Shown: positions 1 to 8,079 of the stretch, in pieces
Layout: every line of letters begins with the position of its first letter
Position numbering within the stretch: the stretch's first letter is position 1
Assembly (NCBI GenBank): GCA_016873315.1
Contig: VGXL01000005.1
Coordinates: forward strand, 1-49,513
Source of the DNA: Phycisphaerae bacterium
GTDB taxonomy: Bacteria > Planctomycetota > Phycisphaerae > Phycisphaerales > SM1A02
DNA length: 49,513 nucleotides
Reading direction: 5' to 3'
Made by a program: the position numbers and the translations under genes
The notes under the pieces: generated by a model
Told to the model about the DNA's origin: nothing
The model's input: the letters and a program-made list of their open reading frames with translations, nothing else
Databases searched by the model: none

Positions 1-3000
1 TGTACGCGGCCGTCGAATCCACGAGCACCGACCCTGCCTGATCATCGAGCCGCCGCACGACCATGGGCGCCGAGATCGCCTTATGACGCGGCGACAACGC
101 TCCAACCTGCATGATGCCGTGGCCGGCTGCTGCAGCCAGCGTGGCCTCTTGGTTCGGGTACGAGTAGTCGCTGCCGCAATCGATCAGGATCGGACGATCG
201 CCGGAATACACCGAGACCTGCCCCTGGTCGCGGTGCGCGTGACCATCGAGCAGTGCACCACCGCGCACCCACACGCCGAACGCGCGACTCGGTTCCGACG
301 GACGCTCCCATGCACTGCGCCATGTCGCGACCTGCTGCGACGGGAAGTACGCGAAGGTCGGCAGCGTCATCGATGCTGGTCCGCCTAGGCCCGCGACGGC
401 CGATGCGTAGCGCAAGCCGGGCAGATCGCCACGGCCCTGCGGGAACATCCACGCCATGTTGCTCAGCGCCTCGAGATTGGAACCCGCGGCCACGATGCCA
501 AAGTGCGGCATCGGTGCGGCGCGACCCCAATCCGGAAGCGCAGAACGGCCGCTGTCGTAGCAGTTCACGACCTGACCACCGGGCATGACCGTGTGCATGA
601 GCCAGCGCCAGTTGTTGGCGGTGAAGCCGAACTCCGAGCAGCGTTGATCGCCCATCGCGCGCATGTCGTCGATGATGTCGAAGACCGTGCCGAGCGACTG
701 CGCCGCGTACGAGAACCCTTCCAGGTACGCGCCGTCGGAGCCATGGACGGAGAGCGACGCCGCAAGGCTCTCGACACCGAGGTTGTAGGCAGGCAGGAGT
801 GCTGGATCGCCAAGGAAAAGACACGCCTTGATGAGGGCGGCCGCCGGCTCCATCCACTGGTTGCTGTTGAAGGCACGCATGCGCACGAACCATGGGCGTT
901 GGTCAGCCCAGTCCGCGCAGATGGTGCGCACTTCGCGGCGCAGCAACACTTCAAGATCAGCTCGCAGATCAGCGGGAACGCGATCACCGAGCGCCGACAT
1001 CATGCCGACGATTCCATCGATGCCCCACGCCGTGGCCAGCCACACACCATCACCGCCCTCGGGCATGACCATCGCCGAAGAGGTGAGCGTTGTCCCGGGT
1101 CGCTGGAGCGGATTGTGCCCCACGAAGGCGCGCAGCATGTCCACGGCACGGGCGACGAGCGCCGGATCACCGGTCTGCGCCGCCGCGATCGCCAGGATCA
1201 CGCCGCGCTGCTGCAGGAGCGCCGACTGATTGACGTCGGCGTACGCGAGCGCGCACGCCACTTGGTTCTGACCCGCCCCAGCCGCGCGTGCGTCGAGCAA
1301 CTGCGGGTGGATCTCTTCCAAGGTCTGCGGTCGGATGTAGAGCGCAGGGTCGATCAGCAGGACCTTGGCGCCCTCCGCGTTCACTTCCGCTAGGTACGAC
1401 GACAGCGAACTGGTCGACGCCGCCTGCTGCAGCATCGAGGCCCAACGATTCTGTCGGTAGGACAATCCGCCTGCCCAGTCCGATGTACGACGGCTCGTGA
1501 AGAGCGTGCCCATCGCCTCGGCCGCGCGCTGGCGCGTCTCCGACGTGAGTTGCGCAATCAGCACCGCGCGAGCGGACTCGAGTGTGTTGCCGGCTGAACC
1601 CGATGCGGATGATCCCGTCGCGCCCGTTGACGCGTCGGTTGCACCGTTCGAACCTGAGCCCGAGGCGAGCGCGCCACTGCCGACCGTTGAGCCGGAGGAG
1701 CCAGTCGTGCCTCCAGATGAACTGCTCGAACCACTCGTCGCAACGGTCGAACCGGTGCCCGCGCCGCGGTTCGCTCCGGTCGATGCGTCGGCGCCAAGGT
1801 CCGACGCTCCACTGGGTGACTTCGTTGCGGTGCTCGTCGTGCCGCTCGTGCCAGAGGCGCGGGCAGCGACGATCTCGAACACGGGCGCGGTGTTGTCGGC
1901 GTCAAACACCAGCGACTTGGTCTTGGGATGGGCGATCCACGCACCCGGGCGGTCCTTCTCGCGGTTCACCACGAGCGATGTGCCATCCGTGAAGAACACA
2001 CGCGCGCTCTCGATGCCCGGATCGAATGTGAAGCGCCACACGATGGACTCGCCGTCGTCGCGACCGGTCGCAAGGATCCGGTCGTCGAAGCCCGGCTGCT
2101 CGCGATACACGCTGTTGCCAGGTTGTTGCCCGAGCGTGCGGTTGAGTTCCTCGAGCAGTCCATCAAAGATCTGGTGATCGCCTGGAAGCGCCGCGACGGA
2201 AGCCTGCGGAGCCAGTGCACCCTCGGGATTCCAGTAGAGGAAATCTTCGGCACCATGAAGGCCAAGCTGCAGCACCATCTCGTCCCAGTAGGGCGTGCTG
2301 CGCATGGGTGCGGCGGTACCGGGCGCGGCCTGAGCGACGACGGTGCCGACATCCAAACTTCGAGGCGCGATCCACGGCATCTGCGCACGGCCTGCGGACC
2401 GGCGCATCGCGCGCGAACGGTGGAGTTCAAGTCGCGCGGCCGCGAACGCATCCTGACCGATTGGGTTGACGCCGTCCAAACGCTGCTGAGCCGTCCTCGG
2501 CAGCAACACTCCGAAGAAAGGCGACGAATCGTGCGATCCGAGCCCGATGAGCGCGCCGTTTCGATCGGTCACCGAGGCACGAAGGAACGGCGTGCCATCG
2601 CTTCCAAGGACCGGTGCCATCGGCGTGCTGGCGAACGAGTCGAAGTTGGCCAGGCGTGCGCCGGGGAAGAACGACTGCAGCGGACCATCGGTGCTCCGCG
2701 AGATCGCATCATCGAAGTATCGGCCCATCACCTCGTTCCATCGCGCAATGCGTGCCGCGTCCATGCCGCGCAAGTCGCTGAAACCGAGTTCGCGGGCTAG
2801 GCCGATCCAGCGAGGATCGTTGTCGAGCGATCCGAATCGCGGATCCCATGTGAAGCCGCGCTCATAGTCGAGCACGAGCACATCGACCGTCGCGCCCGCG
2901 CGCTTGATCCCCGCGAGGATGGTGTTCACGCGCTGCGTCGTAGCCTCGATGCCGTTGTCCATGAATGGGCTGCGGATCTCGGTGGGCTTGCCATCGGGAG

Positions 3001-4294
3001 TTTGGATCCGATCGCGCGGGTGATCGGCAAGTTCATAGAGCACATCCCAGAAGCACAGCACGCGCTGACCTTGGGGCCGTTGCAGCAACTGCTTTGCGAT
3101 CGCCGCAGGATCACTCGCGACCGGGCTGCCAGGCAAGCCAGCCCAGACGAATGGCGCCACAAAGTCCACACCGTCGACCGACACCGGCGACCACGCGAGC
3201 GCGCGGAACCGCGCCGACTTGGGATCGCTGGGCACGGCTTTGGGGCGAACCGCAAACGACACTGGCGCTGGCACCTTGGTGCCGACGACCGTCGATCCCG
3301 TTGTGCCAGATGAACCCTTCGATCCGCTCGATCCGCTCGATCCGCTCGAACCGCTCGATCCACCGACGGTGCCGCTCGATGTTGAGGTGCCCGTGGCCAC
3401 CGTGGTCGTGCCCGTCGATGTCGTGGCAGGCTTGGTTGCGGTGCCACCGCTGACGGTCATGCTGGGCTTCGACGCGCCGGTCGTCGTGCCGGAAACGACG
3501 GGTTTGGCAACACCATTGGGGTCCGTCACGCGATTGGTCGCTCCGCCGCTGGATGTCGAGGTGCTCGTCGGTGCGGTGGCGAGCGTCGTGCCGACGGTCT
3601 TGGCGGTCACCGGTCGGCGAACGCTGGAGTTCTTGGAGTCAACTGGCGTGGGAGGCGTCGGAGCTGCGCCGTTCGGCAAGGCCGTGCTCCCCGAACCCTG
3701 CGCATTCAGACCTGCCGCGAGGACGCTCGCGTCCGGAGCCGTCGGTGCATTCGGTGCGATCGGCAACTTCGGAGTCGATGCCGCTGCTGCGGGTGCGGTG
3801 GCCGGCGGAACCACTGGAGCCGTCGGTGCATTCGGTGCGATCGGCAACTTCGGAGTCGGTGCCGCTGCTGCGGGTGCGGTGGCCGTCGGAACCACTGGAG
3901 CCGTCGGTGCATTCGGTGCGATCGGCGACTTCGGCGTCGATGCCGCCGCTGCGGGCGTCAAGGCTTTGGGCACTGGAAGCGCCTTGGGCACTGGAAGCGC
4001 CTTGGGCACTGGAAGCGCCTTGGGCACTGGAAGCGCCTTGCCACTGCTCGGTACCGAGGTCGGCGTGGTGTTGTCAGGCGCCTCGACTGGCGGCAAGGGC
4101 TTCGTCCCGCCGGCCGATCCATCCGCTGCCTGCACGGGTGCTGACTGCTTCACCAAACTCCGCTTGGCCTTGCCCTTGTGCATGGTCGGTGTGCGCGTGG
4201 CTTGCTGCGCGCTTGCCGCGCTGGTCGCCATGTGGCCCGCCACGAATGCGAGCACGGTCATCACGACACTCCAGCGGATGGTCATTCGTTGCAT
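1..4294 (-). CDS. Very large exported protein with low-complexity repeats and a C-terminal heparinase II/III-like domain (partial)
   Basis: The frame is open from the ATG at 4294 to the window edge, giving about 1431 residues with the C-terminus missing. Residues 1-30 look like a Sec signal peptide (MQRMTIRW..., hydrophobic core, cleavage near SAAS-AQ). Residues about 86-110 are four perfect 6-residue repeats (ALPVPK) and about 106-187 three 27-residue Pro/Ala-rich repeats. A Ser/Thr/Gly linker follows, then an unrecognised globular region at about 360-800 (contains VLVLDYERG). A second Ser/Gly/Thr linker (about 811-903) leads to the last domain. This has EGFSYAAQ and GHAHRDQG (His at about 1352 and 1354), the pattern of heparinase II/III-type polysaccharide lyases, preceded by an alpha/alpha-toroid-like helical stretch. 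By family it would cleave an acidic polysaccharide outside the cell; the substrate cannot be read from sequence. It lies 128 bases downstream of the NagB/PIG-L fusion gene on the same strand. Confidence 0.85.
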   Translation of the reverse strand, partial: MQRMTIRWSVVMTVLAFVAGHMATSAASAQQATRTPTMHKGKAKRSLVKQSAPVQAADGSAGGTKPLPPVEAPDNTTPTSVPSSGKALPVPKALPVPKALPVPKALPVPKALTPAAAASTPKSPIAPNAPTAPVVPTATAPAAAAPTPKLPIAPNAPTAPVVPPATAPAAAASTPKLPIAPNAPTAPDASVLAAGLNAQGSGSTALPNGAAPTPPTPVDSKNSSVRRPVTAKTVGTTLATAPTSTSTSSGGATNRVTDPNGVAKPVVSGTTTGASKPSMTVSGGTATKPATTSTGTTTVATGTSTSSGTVGGSSGSSGSSGSSGSKGSSGTTGSTVVGTKVPAPVSFAVRPKAVPSDPKSARFRALAWSPVSVDGVDFVAPFVWAGLPGSPVASDPAAIAKQLLQRPQGQRVLCFWDVLYELADHPRDRIQTPDGKPTEIRSPFMDNGIEATTQRVNTILAGIKRAGATVDVLVLDYERGFTWDPRFGSLDNDPRWIGLARELGFSDLRGMDAARIARWNEVMGRYFDDAISRSTDGPLQSFFPGARLANFDSFASTPMAPVLGSDGTPFLRASVTDRNGALIGLGSHDSSPFFGVLLPRTAQQRLDGVNPIGQDAFAAARLELHRSRAMRRSAGRAQMPWIAPRSLDVGTVVAQAAPGTAAPMRSTPYWDEMVLQLGLHGAEDFLYWNPEGALAPQASVAALPGDHQIFDGLLEELNRTLGQQPGNSVYREQPGFDDRILATGRDDGESIVWRFTFDPGIESARVFFTDGTSLVVNREKDRPGAWIAHPKTKSLVFDADNTAPVFEIVAARASGTSGTTSTATKSPSGASDLGADASTGANRGAGTGSTVATSGSSSSSGGTTGSSGSTVGSGALASGSGSNGATDASTGATGSSASGSAGNTLESARAVLIAQLTSETRQRAAEAMGTLFTSRRTSDWAGGLSYRQNRWASMLQQAASTSSLSSYLAEVNAEGAKVLLIDPALYIRPQTLEEIHPQLLDARAAGAGQNQVACALAYADVNQSALLQQRGVILAIAAAQTGDPALVARAVDMLRAFVGHNPLQRPGTTLTSSAMVMPEGGDGVWLATAWGIDGIVGMMSALGDRVPADLRADLEVLLRREVRTICADWADQRPWFVRMRAFNSNQWMEPAAALIKACLFLGDPALLPAYNLGVESLAASLSVHGSDGAYLEGFSYAAQSLGTVFDIIDDMRAMGDQRCSEFGFTANNWRWLMHTVMPGGQVVNCYDSGRSALPDWGRAAPMPHFGIVAAGSNLEALSNMAWMFPQGRGDLPGLRYASAVAGLGGPASMTLPTFAYFPSQQVATWRSAWERPSEPSRAFGVWVRGGALLDGHAHRDQGQVSVYSGDRPILIDCGSDYSYPNQEATLAAAAGHGIMQVGALSPRHKAISAPMVVRRLDDQAGSVLVDSTAAY
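3735..3977 (-). repeat. Three 81-bp tandem repeats (27 residues each) inside the large lyase gene
   Basis: Copies begin at 3735, 3816 and 3897, with a period of exactly 81 bases. Copies 1 and 2 are nearly identical, while copy 3 diverges at its far end. Each encodes a Pro/Ala-rich segment with the core LPIAPNAPTAP. The repeats extend the low-complexity stalk that follows the signal peptide. Confidence 0.9.
3966..4037 (-). repeat. Four perfect 18-bp tandem copies inside the large lyase gene
   Basis: The 18-base unit TTGGGCACTGGAAGCGCC (plus strand) occurs four times without a mismatch at 3966, 3984, 4002 and 4020. It encodes Ala-Leu-Pro-Val-Pro-Lys on the minus strand. The unit is a multiple of three, so copy-number change would alter the length of the Pro-rich stalk without breaking the frame. 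Confidence 0.95.
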
Positions 4295-4422
4295 GCAGGA
4301 ATCCCCAGTGGCGCAATCCGCGGCCCGTGAGCCGTCCGAAGATTGTCCTATGGCGTCGCCCCCCGGTCAAAGGCCGGAACGAGCCAAATCCAGATTCAGC
4401 CGAAGATCGCTGCGGAGACCCC

Positions 4423-6414
4423 TCAGAACTCGAGCGAACCGTCCCAGATCCTGAACGCTTCCATGGCCGTGTATTCCGGCAATCCGAGGGCGTCGTACCG
4501 TGCTGCGGTCGCGGCGTTGCGTTGTTCGGCGCGCTGCCAAAACTCACGCTCATCGGCACCCGGGAACGGGGCGCGATCCTTCTGAGATTGGTGCTTGAAG
4601 ATCGCTTGACGCTTGCGCATGACTTCGTCGGGCGAGAGTGGCACGGCCATGTCGATGTCCTCCAGATCCCACTCCTGCCACGCTCCGCGGTACAGCAGCA
4701 CCTCGCAGTCGGCCATCCATGGGCGGTCGCGCAGGCGATGGAGCGCGCCCAGCACCGCACCAAGGCAGACCCGGTGCGTGCCATGCGGATCGCTGAGATC
4801 GCCCGCCGCATAGATCTGATGCGGCTTGAGCCGATCCAAGAACTCCGCGGTGAGCCGGATGTCTTCCTCGCCCAGCGGCCGCTTGCGCACGCGACCAGTC
4901 TCGTAGAACGGCAGATCCATGAAGTGCAGATGATCGTGCGCGAGACCGCACGCCACGCCAGCAGCGCGCGCTTCGCCGCGACGGATCATGCCCTTGAGCA
5001 ACTGAACTTCCGGCGGATCCACTTCGCCGGGACGCTTGGCGCGCAGGCGATCCGCGAGCGCGTCCTCTAGTCGCTCGGTGTTCGCTCCATCGAAGCCAAA
5101 GCGCGCATTGAACTCGCTTGCGAAGTCGAGGAAACGCATGGCATCCGCATCGAAGACGGCGATGTTGCCGCTGGTCTGGTACGCCACATGGACATCGTGG
5201 CCCTGGTCGACGAGCCGAATGAGCGTGCCGCCCATCGAGATCGCGTCGTCATCGGGATGGGGGCTGAACACCACCACGCGCTTGGGGTGGACACGATCGC
5301 GCGGCCGATCAATGTCACCCGCGAGTTTGTGGTCGCGCGGTTTCCCGCCGGGCCAGCCCGTGATCGTCTCCTGCAACTCGCGGAAGACGCGCAGGTTGAG
5401 GTCGTACGCGCGACCGTGCATCGCCAACAGGTCCTGCAAGTGGTGCTCGTTGTAGTCCTCGTTGGTGAGCTTCAGGATGGGCTTGCTCGTCGTCTCGCAA
5501 AGCCAGAGCACGGCCTTGCGCACCATGGGCTCGTCCCAACGCACCGATCGCACCGACCACGGGCAACGCTCACGCGTGAGCCGACCCGCCGCGGCGCGAT
5601 CAAGGACCACCAACGCATCAGGATGCCCTTGCAGAAAGGTGGCGGGCACGCTGACGGACACATCACCTTCGACGAAGCGCTCGATGATCGGCGCCTTGCC
5701 CTCGCCAAGCGCCATGAGCACGATGCGACGGGCCTCGACGATCGTGGCGATACCCATCGTCACGGCGCGCAGCGGCACATGTTCCTCGCCGAAGAAGTCG
5801 CTTGCGGCATCCTGGCGCGTCACGCGGTCGAGCGTGATCAGTCGCGTGCGGCTCGCGCGTCCGGATCCAGGCTCATTGAAGCCCACATGACCGGTCCGGC
5901 CGATCCCCAGGAGTTGCAGGTCGATTCCACCATGTTCACGAATCGTGCGTTCGTACTCCTCGCAGTGCGCGTGCACGGCATTCGCAGAAACGGTGCCGCA
6001 CGGAAGGTGCGCGTTGGCGGGATCGATGTCGATGTGGTCGAAAAGATGCTCCCGCATGAAACGGTGGTAGCTCTGCAACTCGTGCGGCTGCATGGGCCAG
6101 TACTCATCGAGATTGAAGGTGACGACATTGGCGAACGAGAGTCCCTCGTCTTGGTGCAGGCGGATGAGTTCGTTGTAGACGCTCATCGGCGTGCTGCCGG
6201 TGGCCAGCCCAAGCACGCATCGTTCGCCCTTCGCCGCCTTGGCACGCACGAGCGCGGCAATCTCGGCGGCGACGGCGGCGCTCGCCGCTGCCGGCCGTTG
6301 GTACACCGCCACCGGAATGCGTTCACGCGAACTCGCGCCTTCTCGTGCGCTGTTCACACCATCGATGCACCGATTGGAAACCATCGTGGTCATGCACGGA
6401 AGATAGCCGTGCAT
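4423..6414 (-). CDS. Glucosamine-6-phosphate deaminase-like / PIG-L deacetylase fusion protein
   Basis: This 663-residue protein has two domains. Residues about 35-300 are NagB/6-phosphogluconolactonase-type, with LATGSTP (70-76), FNLDEYWPM (100-108) and GIGRTGHVGFNEPGS (170-184) in the sugar-phosphate isomerase/deaminase site. Residues about 378-610 are a PIG-L (LmbE-like) zinc deacetylase domain with HPDDD at 386-390. Fusions of this length are a known NagB-like family. The deaminase half would convert glucosamine-6-phosphate to fructose-6-phosphate and ammonia, and the second half would remove an N-acetyl group from an amino-sugar compound. ATGs at 6414, 6393 and 6384 are possible starts and none has a clear Shine-Dalgarno, so the N-terminus is uncertain. 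It follows aroC by 15 bases and is probably cotranscribed with it. Confidence 0.93.
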   Translation of the reverse strand: MHGYLPCMTTMVSNRCIDGVNSAREGASSRERIPVAVYQRPAAASAAVAAEIAALVRAKAAKGERCVLGLATGSTPMSVYNELIRLHQDEGLSFANVVTFNLDEYWPMQPHELQSYHRFMREHLFDHIDIDPANAHLPCGTVSANAVHAHCEEYERTIREHGGIDLQLLGIGRTGHVGFNEPGSGRASRTRLITLDRVTRQDAASDFFGEEHVPLRAVTMGIATIVEARRIVLMALGEGKAPIIERFVEGDVSVSVPATFLQGHPDALVVLDRAAAGRLTRERCPWSVRSVRWDEPMVRKAVLWLCETTSKPILKLTNEDYNEHHLQDLLAMHGRAYDLNLRVFRELQETITGWPGGKPRDHKLAGDIDRPRDRVHPKRVVVFSPHPDDDAISMGGTLIRLVDQGHDVHVAYQTSGNIAVFDADAMRFLDFASEFNARFGFDGANTERLEDALADRLRAKRPGEVDPPEVQLLKGMIRRGEARAAGVACGLAHDHLHFMDLPFYETGRVRKRPLGEEDIRLTAEFLDRLKPHQIYAAGDLSDPHGTHRVCLGAVLGALHRLRDRPWMADCEVLLYRGAWQEWDLEDIDMAVPLSPDEVMRKRQAIFKHQSQKDRAPFPGADEREFWQRAEQRNAATAARYDALGLPEYTAMEAFRIWDGSLEF

Positions 6415-6429
6415 GCACCTGCGGCCGAA

Positions 6430-7590
6430 TCACAAGGTGCGGGCAGCCGAGAGAAAACGGTCGTGCGACGCTCGCACCTGATCCCAGGTGTCGCCGCCGA
6501 ACTTCTCAAGGAACGCCCGGGCGATCTCGAACCCCACCGCATGCTCCATGACGACGCTCGCTGCGGCCACGGCGCTGATGTCGCTGCGTTCGTACTGGCT
6601 GCGCGTGGCGGCCTTCGTGCGCAGGTCCACGCTCGGCAGGCCCTGAAGCAGCGTGGCGATCGGCTTCATGGTCCCGGTCACGACCACGGGCATGCCGTTG
6701 GTCATGCCGCCCTCAAGGCCGCCGGCATGGTTGGTCGGTCGCAGATAGCCAAGATGTGGTTCGCCCGATCGCGATGCATCGAACGCGATCGGATCATGCA
6801 CCTGACTTCCGAAGCGCAGCGCACACTCGCGCCCCAAGCCGATCTCCACGGCCTTGAAGGCCTGGATTCCCATGACGGCCATGGCGAGGCGCGCATCGAG
6901 ACGCTCGTCCGCAGCGACGCACGAGCCAAGTCCGATCGGACAACCGAGAACATGCACGCGACAGAGTCCGCCGACTGTGTCCTGAGCCACCTTCGCAGCG
7001 TGAATGTGTTCGACCAAGCGTGCATCGGTCGTCGGGCACGGACACGCCACCTGCGCTCCATCACGCGCCGCACGCAACGCCGCAAGCGACGCCGCCTCGA
7101 CTTCGATGTTCGCAAACGCATCGATCGCACCGAGCACGAAACCGAACGCCTCGATACCGACCTCGCGCAGCATGCAGCCCGCGAGCGCCCCGGCCGCCAC
7201 GCGCGCGGCAGTCTCGCGCGCGCTCGCGCGCTCAAGTGTTCCGCGGCAATCGTTGGTGAGCCACTTCACGCTGCCAGCCAAGTCCGCGTGGCCTGGCCGC
7301 GGCTGGTGAACGGGCGGCGTCCGCACCGGATCATCGATCCGGCTGTCGGCATTCACGATCTCCAGCGCGATCGGCGAGCCGAGTGTGATCCCCTGCCGCA
7401 CACCCGACAGAATCCGCACGCGGTCAGTCTCGATGCGCTGACGCGCACCGCGACCGTAGCCGCCCTGCCGACGCGCGAGTTCCGCATCAATCCAATCGGT
7501 GTCAACGCGCAGTCCGGCCGGCAGCCCCTCGACCAAAGCGATGAGCGCGGGACCATGAGACTCGCCAGCAGTGCGGTAGCGAAGCGGCAT
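6430..7590 (-). CDS. aroC: Chorismate synthase
   Basis: The 386-residue protein matches the family in length. Family signatures are visible: GESHG at residues 9-13, RPGHAD at 98-103, RASARETAARVAAGA, and ERSDISAVAAASV near the C-terminus. It uses reduced FMN to convert 5-enolpyruvylshikimate-3-phosphate to chorismate, the last step of the shikimate pathway, in the cytoplasm. The aroDE fusion gene lies about 0.5 kb upstream on the same strand, separated by a small ORF and a terminator, so aroC probably has its own promoter. No clear Shine-Dalgarno precedes the ATG at 7590. The stop is 15 bases before the NagB/PIG-L gene. Confidence 0.97.
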   Translation of the reverse strand: MPLRYRTAGESHGPALIALVEGLPAGLRVDTDWIDAELARRQGGYGRGARQRIETDRVRILSGVRQGITLGSPIALEIVNADSRIDDPVRTPPVHQPRPGHADLAGSVKWLTNDCRGTLERASARETAARVAAGALAGCMLREVGIEAFGFVLGAIDAFANIEVEAASLAALRAARDGAQVACPCPTTDARLVEHIHAAKVAQDTVGGLCRVHVLGCPIGLGSCVAADERLDARLAMAVMGIQAFKAVEIGLGRECALRFGSQVHDPIAFDASRSGEPHLGYLRPTNHAGGLEGGMTNGMPVVVTGTMKPIATLLQGLPSVDLRTKAATRSQYERSDISAVAAASVVMEHAVGFEIARAFLEKFGGDTWDQVRASHDRFLSAARTL

Positions 7591-7611
7591 GGATGGATCG
7601 TACGCATGTCA

Positions 7612-7652
7612 AAAAGTGTTGGACGCCCGGGCCGAGATCGGGCCGGGCGTCC
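7612..7652 (-). terminator. Rho-independent terminator of the small membrane peptide gene
   Basis: A perfect 10-bp inverted repeat (GGACGCCCGG at 7621-7630 with CCGGGCGTCC at 7643-7652) has extra internal pairing. On the minus strand the hairpin is followed by AACAC and then TTTTT. It lies between the 80-residue ORF (7719-7961) and aroC, so it would separate transcription of the two. Confidence 0.7.
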
Positions 7653-7718
7653 ATGCCGCCGAGGGCGGCTCGCGGGAGGCGTATCACGCCGTCTCCCCGC
7701 CGTAGTTCGGGTGTTCCT

Positions 7719-7961
7719 TCAGGGACCGCGTGGCGCAAGGCACGCGCGGTCCCTGGCGCAAGCGCGCTCCGACGAGCGCTCGCGCCCAATCCCCTCCTCG
7801 CAGGAGTCCTTCGAAAAGGCCTCGGCTGCGCTTCCGACTACGGCGACGGCGAACACGAGCGCCGCCAGCTTGCCCAATCCTCGGCTCCTTCGCTCCCCAC
7901 GAGGCGCCTGCTCCATTTCCATTCCTCCGACAGTGTTGGGCATGTGCTGGTGACCGGTCAT
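7719..7961 (-). CDS. Small single-span membrane or exported peptide, unknown function
   Basis: The ATG at 7961 is preceded by a near-perfect Shine-Dalgarno (AAGGAGG, 6 bases upstream), which is the strongest evidence that this short frame is translated. The 80-residue product begins MTGHQHMPNT, has a basic stretch (RGERRSRGLGK) and one hydrophobic segment at about 32-48 (LAALVFAVAVVGSAAEAF). It ends in a charged tail with three cysteines. The layout fits either a tail outside the membrane after one transmembrane helix, or an unusual long-n-region signal peptide. I do not recognise a family. A hairpin/T-run terminator lies downstream. It is 118 bases after the aroDE stop. Confidence 0.65.
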   Translation of the reverse strand: MTGHQHMPNTVGGMEMEQAPRGERRSRGLGKLAALVFAVAVVGSAAEAFSKDSCEEGIGRERSSERACARDRACLAPRGP

Positions 7962-8079
7962 GTGAGCCTCCTTCGCGCAGGCCACACGACTCGGCCATCG
8001 AACACCACAACCGTATGTTTCGGTGCGGGGCCGCCAAGGAAGACGAAGAGAATTCGGCGCGAATGTCGCCGTCGCCGTT

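Noticed and set aside
5188-7953. A 921-codon open frame on the plus strand opposite the NagB/PIG-L and aroC genes
   Set aside because: The minus strand encodes two clear enzymes over the same bases. The long open frame is a by-product of GC-rich codon use, and its translation (rich in His, Arg, Ala) shows no family pattern.
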